Below, one piece after another: positions 17,571 to 24,881 of a DNA stretch of 58,391 nt (the first letter of the stretch is position 1; each line of letters opens with the position of its first letter). The DNA lies in assembly GCA_934339005.1 (NCBI GenBank), contig CAKRHR010000015.1:1-58391 (forward strand). Reading direction: 5' to 3'. The position numbers and the translations under genes are program-made. The DNA is from an uncultured Catenibacillus sp. (GTDB lineage: Bacteria; Bacillota; Clostridia; Lachnospirales; Lachnospiraceae). A model generated the notes under the pieces. That model saw nothing but the letters and a program-made list of their open reading frames with translations. It was not told the DNA's origin and made no database searches.

Positions 17571-17601
17571 GGCTTTCCGGCAATTCCGGAAAGCCTTTTT
17601 T
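17571..17601 (+). terminator. rho-independent terminator after ftsZ
   Basis: GGCTTTCCGG and CCGGAAAGCC form a perfect 10-bp stem with a 5-base loop, followed by six T residues. It separates the division genes from spoIIGA. Confidence 0.95.
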
Positions 17602-17768
17602 GCGTGCTTTTGACACTGACATCATCATATGAAAGGAAAATTCATGATATATAAAGTAAGCCTTTTGGAGAAAATCGTACCGCGGCAAAGAAGAATTATG
17701 TTGCGTAAGAGAGATACACCGTTTCTTGTCATATTTGCAAGGACAAATGGGTGGGGCTGCGGGCCTGT

Positions 17769-17802
17769 TTTGACAAAATATTCAGCGAACAGCGGTTATA
17801 AT
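17769..17802 (+). promoter_or_regulatory. spoIIG-type promoter with 21-bp spacer and 0A-like box
   Basis: Perfect TTGACA (17770-17775) and TATAAT (17797-17802) are 21 bases apart, too long for ordinary sigma-A promoters. The Bacillus subtilis spoIIG promoter has the same anomaly (22 bases) and needs Spo0A bound next to the -35. TTTGACA (17769-17775) is one base from the reverse 0A box TTCGACA. Transcription would start near 17809, giving a short leader before spoIIGA. The elements are seen; Spo0A control is inferred. Confidence 0.65.
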
Positions 17803-17825
17803 AGCATGTATGAGAGGGGGCGAGA

Positions 17826-18647
17826 GTCTATGTAATTTATCTGGACATTTTATGGCTCACAAATTTTATAATGAATACACTGCTTTTAATAACAGTCAGA
17901 AAATTGCGTGGATTGTCTGCCACAATCCGAAGCATTTTATCTGGTGCAGCCCTTGGGACATCTGGTGCTGTGGCTGCTGTCTGCTTGAAAATGCCGACGG
18001 TGCTTTATTTGCCTGTGATGGGGATAATTTTACCAGCATTGATGCTTCAAATCGCATTTCACACAAAAAATATTAAAAGTAGATTATTGAATTTAATTAC
18101 ATTATATCTAATTTCGGCTCTGATTGCAGGGACGATTCAAATGATTTTCTGCCACACACCTCTTAACAGTGATGCTTCGTTCATTCATACATTAAATAAG
18201 AGCCGGGGTATTTCATGGTTTCATATCATAACAGGAACAATGACTGCCGGTATCGGGCTTGTTATTTTATATCTGAGGCATTTTCACAGTCAAATGCCAA
18301 AAAACTGCAAAGTTATATTAATCATTCACGGCCAGGAAATTGAGGCAACAGCACTTATTGATACCGGTAATGGATTGTATGAACCGGTCAGCCAACAGCC
18401 GGTGAGTGTGATTCATTATGAATATTTTAAAAAATATTTTATACAACAGGATATACAGACAGTGCGCATGATTCCAATGTGGACTGTGGGCGGAGAAAAT
18501 CGGATGCTGACAGCGGTTCGAATTGACGGAATGGATGTGTATACGCTGGAAAACGTATGTCATTTTAAAGATGTCTATGTAGCGTTCAATACACATCGAT
18601 TCGGAGAAAATGAAGTTTTGCTGCATCCAAAGATGTGGAGAATTTAA
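17826..18647 (+). CDS. spoIIGA: sporulation sigma-E processing peptidase SpoIIGA, start codon unclear
   Basis: SpoIIGA is the membrane aspartic protease that cleaves pro-sigma-E in the mother cell. The protein has about five N-terminal membrane spans and a C-terminal protease domain with the catalytic ALIDTGNGLYEP motif. The family-typical N-terminus YVIYLDILWLTNFIMNTLLL is encoded from about 17829, but the codon at the expected start (17826) is GTC, and the frame closes at TGA 17811. The first standard start in frame is ATG 17871, which would remove most of the first membrane helix and has no ribosome site. GAGGGGG at 17814-17820 is well placed for initiation at 17826. A one-base deletion would instead join ATG 17810. 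The sigE gene follows 31 bases later. Confidence 0.82.
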   Translation, partial: VYVIYLDILWLTNFIMNTLLLITVRKLRGLSATIRSILSGAALGTSGAVAAVCLKMPTVLYLPVMGIILPALMLQIAFHTKNIKSRLLNLITLYLISALIAGTIQMIFCHTPLNSDASFIHTLNKSRGISWFHIITGTMTAGIGLVILYLRHFHSQMPKNCKVILIIHGQEIEATALIDTGNGLYEPVSQQPVSVIHYEYFKKYFIQQDIQTVRMIPMWTVGGENRMLTAVRIDGMDVYTLENVCHFKDVYVAFNTHRFGENEVLLHPKMWRI

Positions 18648-18678
18648 AGAATGCGTTTATGTGTGGGAGGTTCGTCAA

Positions 18679-19419
18679 ATGGTTGTACATGCATCTGTAC
18701 CTGCTAAATTCAGAAAAAAGGTAATTCAGGGCTTTAAGCGGGTGATTTATCCGCAAAACGGTGAGATTTATTATATAGGTGGCACCAAAATCCTGCCAGT
18801 GCCATTAGAGGGCGAGGATGAGGCAAAAGCCATTGCGATGATTGGAACAAACGATGAAAAAAAAGGCAAGACACTTCTGATAGAACACAACTTAAGGCTG
18901 GTGGTGTATATTGCGCGTAAATTTGATAACACAGGCGTTGGCATCGAGGATTTGATTTCCATCGGAACTATTGGCCTGATTAAGGCGATTAATTCATTTA
19001 ATCCGAATAAAAATATCAAACTGGCCACGTATGCCTCGCGATGTATCGAAAATGAGATATTGATGTATCTGAGACGCAGCAATAAAACAAAGATGGAGGT
19101 ATCTTTTGATGAACCTCTGAATGTGGACTGGGATGGCAATGAGCTGTTATTGTCCGATATTCTTGGCTCAAATGAAGATGAGATATCCAAGGATATGGAG
19201 GACGAGGTTGATCGTGACCTGCTAAAAACAGCGATTGGCAGGCTTGGGCGGCGCGAGCAGACGATTATTAAGCTGCGTTACGGTATTGATACAATGGACG
19301 GACACGAAAAAACACAGAAGGAGGTTGCGGATTTGCTGGGAATTTCGCAGTCATATATTTCACGATTGGAGAAAAAAATTATTGAACGGCTGAAAAAAGA
19401 AATGATGCGTTTAGGATAG
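18679..19419 (+). CDS. sigE: RNA polymerase sporulation sigma factor SigE (pro-form)
   Basis: Sigma-E directs early mother-cell transcription. The 246 residues include an N-terminal pro-sequence of about 31 residues ending at GEIYYIGG, which aligns with DEVYYIGG of Bacillus pro-sigma-E where SpoIIGA cuts. Region 2 (NLRLVVYIARKF, GIEDLISIGTIGLIKAI, KLATYASRCIENEILMYLR) and region 4 (EVADLLGISQSYISRLEKKI) are intact. The ATG at 18679 follows GGGAGG; the frame upstream overlaps spoIIGA and is unrelated. Order spoIIGA-sigE-sigG is the conserved spoIIG arrangement. Confidence 0.97.
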   Translation: MVVHASVPAKFRKKVIQGFKRVIYPQNGEIYYIGGTKILPVPLEGEDEAKAIAMIGTNDEKKGKTLLIEHNLRLVVYIARKFDNTGVGIEDLISIGTIGLIKAINSFNPNKNIKLATYASRCIENEILMYLRRSNKTKMEVSFDEPLNVDWDGNELLLSDILGSNEDEISKDMEDEVDRDLLKTAIGRLGRREQTIIKLRYGIDTMDGHEKTQKEVADLLGISQSYISRLEKKIIERLKKEMMRLG

Positions 19420-19520
19420 ACGAAGGATGATGACACCAGAAAATGCCAAGTATATTTACCGACAGTTCTGCACATGATTTATGTAGCAGTAAAAAATAAA
19501 TGACGGGTCGGTGATTTTCT

Positions 19521-20300
19521 ATGGCAGGGTACAAAGTTGAGATATGTGGTGTCAATACATCCAAACTTCCAATACTTTCCAGGGAAGAAAAAGAAATGTT
19601 GATGAAGCAGATAAAAGCAGGTGATGAAAAAGCCAGAGAACGTTTTATCAAAGGAAATCTCCGGCTGGTGCTCAGCGTGATTAGCCGTTTTTCTTCCAGT
19701 AATGAAAATGTGGATGACCTGTTTCAGGTGGGATGTGTGGGACTCATTAAAGCGATTGATAACTTTGATTTGTCGCAGCAGGTGATGTTTTCAACGTATG
19801 CATGTCCGATGATTATCGGTGAAATCAGACGGTATTTAAGAGATTTTAACAGTATCAGAGTCAGCCGTTCTTTAAGAGATACAGCGTACAAGGCCATTTA
19901 TGCAAGGGAGGCTTATATCAGAGCCAATCACCGGGAGCCGACGATGGTTGAACTGGCAGATGAAATCGGACTGCCAAAAGAGGATATCGTTCTGGCGCTG
20001 GATGCGATTCAAAGTCCGGTATCCTTATATGAACCGGTGTATTCCGAAGGACAGGACAGTCTGTGTATTATGGACCAGGTCAGTGATAAAAAGAATGGAG
20101 AAGAACTCTGGGTGGAACAGCTGGCGTTAAATGATGCGATCGCCAGACTTTCACCCAGAGAGCAAAAAATCATACGTATGCGCTTTTTTGAGGGGCGCAC
20201 ACAGATGGAAGCTGCGGACGAGCTGTGTATTTCTCAGGCGCAGATTTCAAGAATTGAAAAAACAGCATTAAAGACAATGAAAAATTATCTGTCACGGTAG
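19521..20300 (+). CDS. sigG: RNA polymerase sporulation sigma factor SigG
   Basis: Sigma-G directs late forespore transcription. The 259-residue protein begins with the near-invariant KVEICGVNTSKLP sequence that carries the SpoIIAB/CsfB-sensitive region, then sigma-70 regions 2 (DDLFQVGCVGLIKAIDNF), 3 and 4 (ADELCISQAQISRIEKTAL). The ATG has a weak ribosome site (GGGTCGG), as is often seen for sigG, consistent with tight translation control. The last 16 bases overlap the 3' end of the convergent hisA. Confidence 0.96.
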   Translation: MAGYKVEICGVNTSKLPILSREEKEMLMKQIKAGDEKARERFIKGNLRLVLSVISRFSSSNENVDDLFQVGCVGLIKAIDNFDLSQQVMFSTYACPMIIGEIRRYLRDFNSIRVSRSLRDTAYKAIYAREAYIRANHREPTMVELADEIGLPKEDIVLALDAIQSPVSLYEPVYSEGQDSLCIMDQVSDKKNGEELWVEQLALNDAIARLSPREQKIIRMRFFEGRTQMEAADELCISQAQISRIEKTALKTMKNYLSR

Positions 20301-21061
20301 TGGCAGATTTCTTTATAGGCAATCGGTCCACCAAAAAGGTCGAGGGCGCTGCCAATTGTAAAATCCAATGTGCCATGACTGATGTCGGCAAGCAGCTTCA
20401 GGTCTTCATAAGAGCCGATACCGCCGGCGTAAGTCATTGGCTTTTTATGCCAGCCGGCAAGAATCTGTACAAGTTCTGTTTCTATGCCGGAGGCTTTTCC
20501 TTCAACGTCCACAGCATGAATCAGAAATTCATCACAAAATGGTGCGAGTTTATCTAATGTCTGTGCGTTGACAGGCACATCTGTAAATTTCTGCCAGCGG
20601 TCTGTGACAACATAATAGGTATCGCCGCGCTTTCTGCAGCTTAAATCCAGTACAAGATGCTCTTTGCCAACTGCTTCTGTTATTTTCTGAAGATTTTCCC
20701 AGTAAATTTGTCCATCCTTAAATACATAAGAAGTCACGATAACGTGGGATGCACCGGCGTCAATAAAAGCAGCAGCGTTGTTTGCGTTAATGCCGCCGCC
20801 AATCATAAGACCGCTTGGATAAGCAGCAAGGGCAGCTTTGGCCTGGGCTAAATCGGCTGCATAATATTGTGATCCTTCAGGGTTTAAAAGAATAATATGG
20901 CCGCCCTTAAGTCCGTCAGTCTGATAACATCTGGCATAATAAGCTGCATCGTATTCAGAAACAAAATTTTCTTTAGCCTGATTGCCGGTATCTTTTAGGG
21001 AACCGCCAACAATTTGTTTGACACAGCCGTTGTGTATATCGATACATGGTCGAAAATGCAT
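20285..21061 (-). CDS. hisA: HisA isomerase of the eukaryotic (His6) type
   Basis: HisA converts ProFAR to PRFAR in histidine synthesis. This 258-residue protein is closer to yeast HIS6 than to ordinary bacterial HisA: it shares CIDIHNGCVKQIVGG, the NFVSEYDAAYYA segment, VIVTSYVF, LVLDLSCRK, EFLIHAVDVEGK and FTIGSALDLFGG. Its first catalytic Asp is in CIDIH and the second in HAVDVEG. The ATG follows AAGGAGTG on the minus strand. It stands alone, not in a his operon, and overlaps the sigG stop tail to tail by 16 bases. Confidence 0.92.
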   Translation of the reverse strand: MHFRPCIDIHNGCVKQIVGGSLKDTGNQAKENFVSEYDAAYYARCYQTDGLKGGHIILLNPEGSQYYAADLAQAKAALAAYPSGLMIGGGINANNAAAFIDAGASHVIVTSYVFKDGQIYWENLQKITEAVGKEHLVLDLSCRKRGDTYYVVTDRWQKFTDVPVNAQTLDKLAPFCDEFLIHAVDVEGKASGIETELVQILAGWHKKPMTYAGGIGSYEDLKLLADISHGTLDFTIGSALDLFGGPIAYKEICHYRDR

Positions 21062-21144
21062 GAAAAGACACTCCTTTGCAAGGTTTTGGATAAATCTAAA
21101 ATATTTATTCGCGTTGGCACGATTGCAGTTTAGATTCTGTCATC

Positions 21145-21173
21145 ATATTAAATATTTTTTGGGGATTCGTCAA
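21145..21173 (-). promoter_or_regulatory. candidate promoter for hisA
   Basis: On the minus strand TTGACG and TAATAT are separated by 17 bases, about 85 bases before the hisA ATG. I see no T-box or attenuator in the leader. Confidence 0.55.
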
Positions 21174-21205
21174 TAGGATTAGGATAACTGGTGTATAAAA
21201 AAATG

Positions 21206-21233
21206 TTGCGAATTTATAAGGATTTGCTATAAT
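21206..21233 (+). promoter_or_regulatory. candidate promoter for ymxH
   Basis: TTGCGA and a perfect TATAAT are separated by 16 bases, about 85 bases ahead of the ymxH start and divergent from the hisA promoter. Confidence 0.5.
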
Positions 21234-21319
21234 AAAGTATATTTATTTATATTGATATGCGTCTGAAAAACGCAGATGTTTCATATAAATAGAAGAAACA
21301 GCTGCGGGCAGGTGAGTGT

Positions 21320-21589
21320 ATGCGTATATGTGATTTGCGCCAGAAGGAGGTCATCAATATCCGGGACGGACAGCGTCTGGGATATGTGGCGGATTTAGAG
21401 TTTGATTGTGAATCGGGGTGTATTTGCCAGTTGATTATTCCGGGAGCAGGAAAGTTTTGCGGCCTGTTTGGACGTGAGAATGAATATACGATTGGATGGA
21501 AATGCATATGCAGGATAGGTGATGATGTGATTCTTGTGGATGTCAATGTGCCGGAAACGAAGAAGAAAATCCCGTCGGATAAAGGATAA
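21320..21589 (+). CDS. ymxH: YlmC/YmxH family PRC-barrel sporulation protein
   Basis: The 89-residue protein consists of a PRC-barrel-like fold: LRQKEVINIRDGQRLGYVADLEFD followed by IGDDVILVDV. In Bacillus the YlmC/YmxH pair is associated with sporulation and sigma-E/sigma-G regulated genes. The start ATG follows CAGGTGAG. Its position just after sigE/sigG is conserved in Clostridia. Molecular function is not established. Confidence 0.85.
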   Translation: MRICDLRQKEVINIRDGQRLGYVADLEFDCESGCICQLIIPGAGKFCGLFGRENEYTIGWKCICRIGDDVILVDVNVPETKKKIPSDKG

Positions 21590-21815
21590 TGTGATAAATA
21601 ATAAGATGAGTGTCAATAAATCTTAAACGCTCATTTGTGCAGGTACAATTGCAATTTAGAATATATAAGAAAAATGTATAAATAAAGACAGCCTGTTAAA
21701 GTGATAAATAAGTAAAATTTGGTGACAGGAAAACCATATACAGACTGGCAGAATGTATATGGTTGAAAGTACATAATTATACATATTAGGTGTCAAAAGA
21801 CAAGGAGGAACCCTT

Positions 21816-22268
21816 ATGAAATGTCCGTTTTGTGGTGTTCAGGAAACAAAAGTAATTGATTCGCGTCCTGCGGATGACAACAGTTCGATTCGCAGACGCC
21901 GTCAGTGTGAGGCGTGTGGAAAGCGATTTACAACTTACGAAAAGATAGAAACTATTCCACTGATTGTTATAAAAAAAGATAATAACAGAGAACCTTATGA
22001 CAGAGGCAAGATTGAGAAGGGTATTTTAAGGTCATGCAACAAACGTCCGATTTCAGGCGACCAGATTAATGCATTGTTAAATGATATTGAAACAGAGATT
22101 TTTCAGTATGATGCCAGAGAGATTCCGGCACAGCGCATCGGTGAGATTGTGATGGATAAATTGAAAAATCTTGATCCGGTAGCCTATGTACGTTTTGCAT
22201 CTGTATACAGGGAATTTAAAGATGTCAACACATTTATGGACGAAATAAAAAAGATTCTGGATGTGTAA
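21816..22268 (+). CDS. nrdR: transcriptional repressor NrdR
   Basis: NrdR represses ribonucleotide reductase genes in response to dATP/ATP. The 150-residue protein is of standard length, with a zinc ribbon (Cys3, Cys6, Cys31, Cys34) in CPFC...CEAC and an ATP-cone domain from about residue 49 (VIKKDNNREPYDRGKIEKGI). The ATG follows AAGGAGG. No NrdR-box pair or nrd gene is seen nearby. The 226 bases upstream contain no clear gene. Confidence 0.97.
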   Translation: MKCPFCGVQETKVIDSRPADDNSSIRRRRQCEACGKRFTTYEKIETIPLIVIKKDNNREPYDRGKIEKGILRSCNKRPISGDQINALLNDIETEIFQYDAREIPAQRIGEIVMDKLKNLDPVAYVRFASVYREFKDVNTFMDEIKKILDV

Positions 22269-22319
22269 GGTAAGGCGTAATTTTTTGACACTTACATCAT
22301 CAAATAATAAAATAAAAAT

Positions 22320-22360
22320 GGGACAGTGACTTTGAATAAGTGAAGTCATTGTCCCTGTTC
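22320..22360. terminator. bidirectional terminator between nrdR and dtd
   Basis: GGGACAGTGACTT pairs with AAGTCATTGTCCC (one G-U). The plus side runs into TGTTCGTTTTT, and the minus side into a T-rich stretch (AATAAAATAAAAAT on the plus strand), so it can serve both convergent genes. Confidence 0.88.
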
Positions 22361-22364
22361 GTTT

Positions 22365-22820
22365 TTAACGGTTTGGTCGCTGGATGCTGTCAAGGGTAAT
22401 TGTGACAGGACCATCATTAATCAGTGAAATCTTCATATCTGCGCCAAATTCGCCCTCCTGGGTTTCAAAACCAAGGGCACGGCATCTGCGAATAAATTCA
22501 AGATACATTTTCTTTGAAAAGTCCGGTGCGCCGGCTTCAATAAAGCTTGGACGGTTGCCCTTTTTAGTATCTGCAAAAAGTGTAAACTGTGAAATAATCA
22601 AAAGCTGGCCGCCAACGTCTTTAAGAGCAAGATTCATCTTGTCATTTTCATCTTTAAAAATACGCATATTTGTAATCTTTTTAATCATATAATCAAGGTC
22701 TGCCTCTGTGTCAGAATCTGACACGCCAAGTAATACAAGAAACCCCTTACCGATACTGCCAATGACTTCGTTTTCAACAGAAACGCTGGCCTGTTCAACT
22801 CTTTGTATAATTGCTCTCAT
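22365..22820 (-). CDS. dtd: D-aminoacyl-tRNA deacylase
   Basis: Dtd hydrolyses D-amino acids and glycine mischarged on tRNA. The 151-residue protein has the two active-site motifs, SQFTLFADTKKGNRPSF near residue 80 and NDGPVTI near the C-terminus with the Gly-cisPro dipeptide. The ATG at 22820 gives the canonical MRAIIQRVEQASV start and follows GGAGGAT on the minus strand; the longer open frame upstream is not conserved. It faces nrdR and shares its terminator. Confidence 0.96.
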   Translation of the reverse strand: MRAIIQRVEQASVSVENEVIGSIGKGFLVLLGVSDSDTEADLDYMIKKITNMRIFKDENDKMNLALKDVGGQLLIISQFTLFADTKKGNRPSFIEAGAPDFSKKMYLEFIRRCRALGFETQEGEFGADMKISLINDGPVTITLDSIQRPNR

Positions 22821-23274
22821 AATTATCCTCCAAAATGTAATTGTAATATAGTCAAAATTGGCTTTTGAATGTTTTGACCATGCCATGAAACCAAACTTTG
22901 CAATTTGGTACGTTCATGTGCTAATTTTGCTATGGCATTATTATATAAAATATGGCTGAAAAAGACAAGATTATCCTGAAATAGAGAAAATTGCTTGAAT
23001 GGAGTTTTTGTCCTTTATCGGAGGGAGCATTAGATATATGGATAAGCAAAAGAAGTATAAAAAGAAACAAGTATTAATGAGCGTGAATATGTATAAATGT
23101 GTATAAATGCGTATGGTGTGCAGTGAACATAGCTTTGGGAAATGTGCAAAATATGTCGAAAAATCAGGAAGAAATAGGGTAATCGTCGAACGATACAGTC
23201 TTGTGGGAAATAAGCAAAATCTGGTAAGATAAATAGCAACAGAGGTCAGAATATTTGGAGAAGAAAGGGGTTGT
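22821..23274. other. 454-base intergenic region between dtd and comM
   Basis: No gene is supported here. On the minus strand TTGTCT-17-TATAAT (22940-22968) is a candidate dtd promoter. On the plus strand TTGTGG-18-TAAGAT (23201-23230) is a weak candidate for comM. Two tandem copies of GTATAAATG(T/C) plus a degenerate third fill 23091-23120. TGTCGAA at 23154-23160 is a perfect Spo0A box. ATCGT/ACGAT at 23182-23194 is a small inverted repeat. Confidence 0.5.
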
Positions 23275-24844
23275 ATGTTTAGTCAGGTTTATAGCGGCAC
23301 AGTATGTGGCGCAGATGGACAGATTGTACTTGTAGAGGCTGATGTCAGCAATGGATTTCCGTCCTATACGATGGTGGGCTATCTGGCATCTGAAGTTAAG
23401 GAGGCGCGGGAACGTGTGCTGACAGCACTTAAGAATGCCGGTGTACCGGCTGTGAGCGGAAAAATTATTGTGAATTTGTCACCTGCGGGTATCAGAAAAG
23501 AGGGCACAGCATTTGATTTGTCGATTGCTGCGGCGATGCTTGTATCCATGTCTGTTGTACCGGCAAAGGCTGTCGAAGATACACTGATACTTGGAGAACT
23601 TAGCCTGGACGGTACTGTTCGAAGTATCAGAGGCGTTTTGCCGATTGTTAGTGAGGCAAATCATCGGGGCATCCATGAATGTATTGTGCCGGTGGAGAAT
23701 GCGAATGAGGCTGCTTTGGTGAAGGGGATGAAGGTATATGGCTGCAACAGTCTGGTACAGATGATGGCATGGTTTAAAGGGGAGGAAACACCTGTGTGTA
23801 CCGTTTATCAGAAACGCACACAGAAGACGGATGTGACTTACCGTGATTTTGTACAGGTGTCCGGGCAGGAACTTATGAAAGAAGCCATTGAAACTGCAGT
23901 GGCTGGCAGACATCATTTATTGCTTACAGGAGCACCTGGCTCAGGCAAATCTCTGGCGATTTCATGTATTCCATCCATTTTGCCGGAGATGACCGATGAA
24001 GAACAGATGGAGGTTACAAAGCTGCATAGTATTGCAGGGCTTTTGAATGCAGATGACGGACTTGTGACGCAAAGACCGTTCAGGCAGCCGCATCACTCGA
24101 TTTCCATGTATGCCATGGTTGGCGGTGGCACAGTGCCAAAGCCCGGTGAGATTAGTCTGGCCCATAAAGGTGTCTTATTTTTGGATGAATTTGCGGAATT
24201 TAATCGAAAGGTGATAGATGCGTTGCGTCAGCCTCTTGAAAATCGTGCGGTTGTAATTAACCGAGTGCAGGGCAACTATGTCTTCCCGGGGGATTTTATG
24301 CTTGTTGCAGCGATGAATCCTTGTCCATGTGGTTACTATCCCTGACCGGCAAAAATGCCGATGCACACCTAAAATGATTAGAAAATATATGCACCAGATC
24401 AGCGGTCCGATACTGGACAGATTTGATATTGGTATAGAAGTTCGGCAGAGTACAAAGTTGTTCTTTGATGCAGCGAGTGAAGTTGTCAGGGAAGATACTC
24501 AGACAGGTCACACAAGAACATCAGCCATGATGCGGCAGGCGGTATGTCAGGCGGATGCCATCCAGAGAGAACGCTTCAAGGATGAATCATATACATATAA
24601 CAGCCAGATTCCGGCGAAGGATATCCAGAAGTATTGTACGTTGAGTACAGAGGCGCAAAGACTCATCCACCTTGCTGTAAAGACGGATGGCATCAGTATG
24701 CGCGGATATCATAAACTATTAAAGACAGCCCGGACGATTGCAGATATCGATGGCAGTGCACATATTCAGGAAGCACATGCAGCCAGAGCACTTTGCTACA
24801 GAAGTCTGGATACCAGTTATTGGACAGGAGAAGATCAGAGATAA
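23275..24844 (+). pseudogene. comM: comM/yifB Mg-chelatase-like AAA+ gene with a +1 frame break
   Basis: ComM (YifB) is a hexameric AAA+ helicase that promotes branch migration in natural transformation. The reading frame from ATG 23275 encodes a Lon-like N-terminal domain, Walker A TGAPGSGKS and Walker B VLFLDEFAEF, then ends at TGA 24343-24345 within the zinc-finger segment NPCPCGYYP. The rest continues in the +1 frame from GAC 24344 (DRQKCRC, then ISGPILDRFDI and the C-terminal ARTIADIDGS) to 24844. Skipping one T restores a full protein of about 522 residues, with no other defect. The break is at TAT CCC TGA C, close to the prfB programmed site. It is either a very recent mutation, a sequence error, or recoding. 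Confidence 0.85.
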
Positions 24845-24881
24845 AAATTTATATAAAGTGAAGTGCATGAAGGGTGAGGGT

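Noticed and set aside
17629..17835. 68-codon plus-strand open frame between ftsZ and spoIIGA
   Set aside because: It runs through the spoIIGA promoter and ribosome site and has no recognisable domain; more likely non-coding.
17810..18076. ATG-initiated frame overlapping the spoIIGA start
   Set aside because: Its translation does not resemble a protein, and it is out of frame with spoIIGA; its ATG would be at the transcript's first base.
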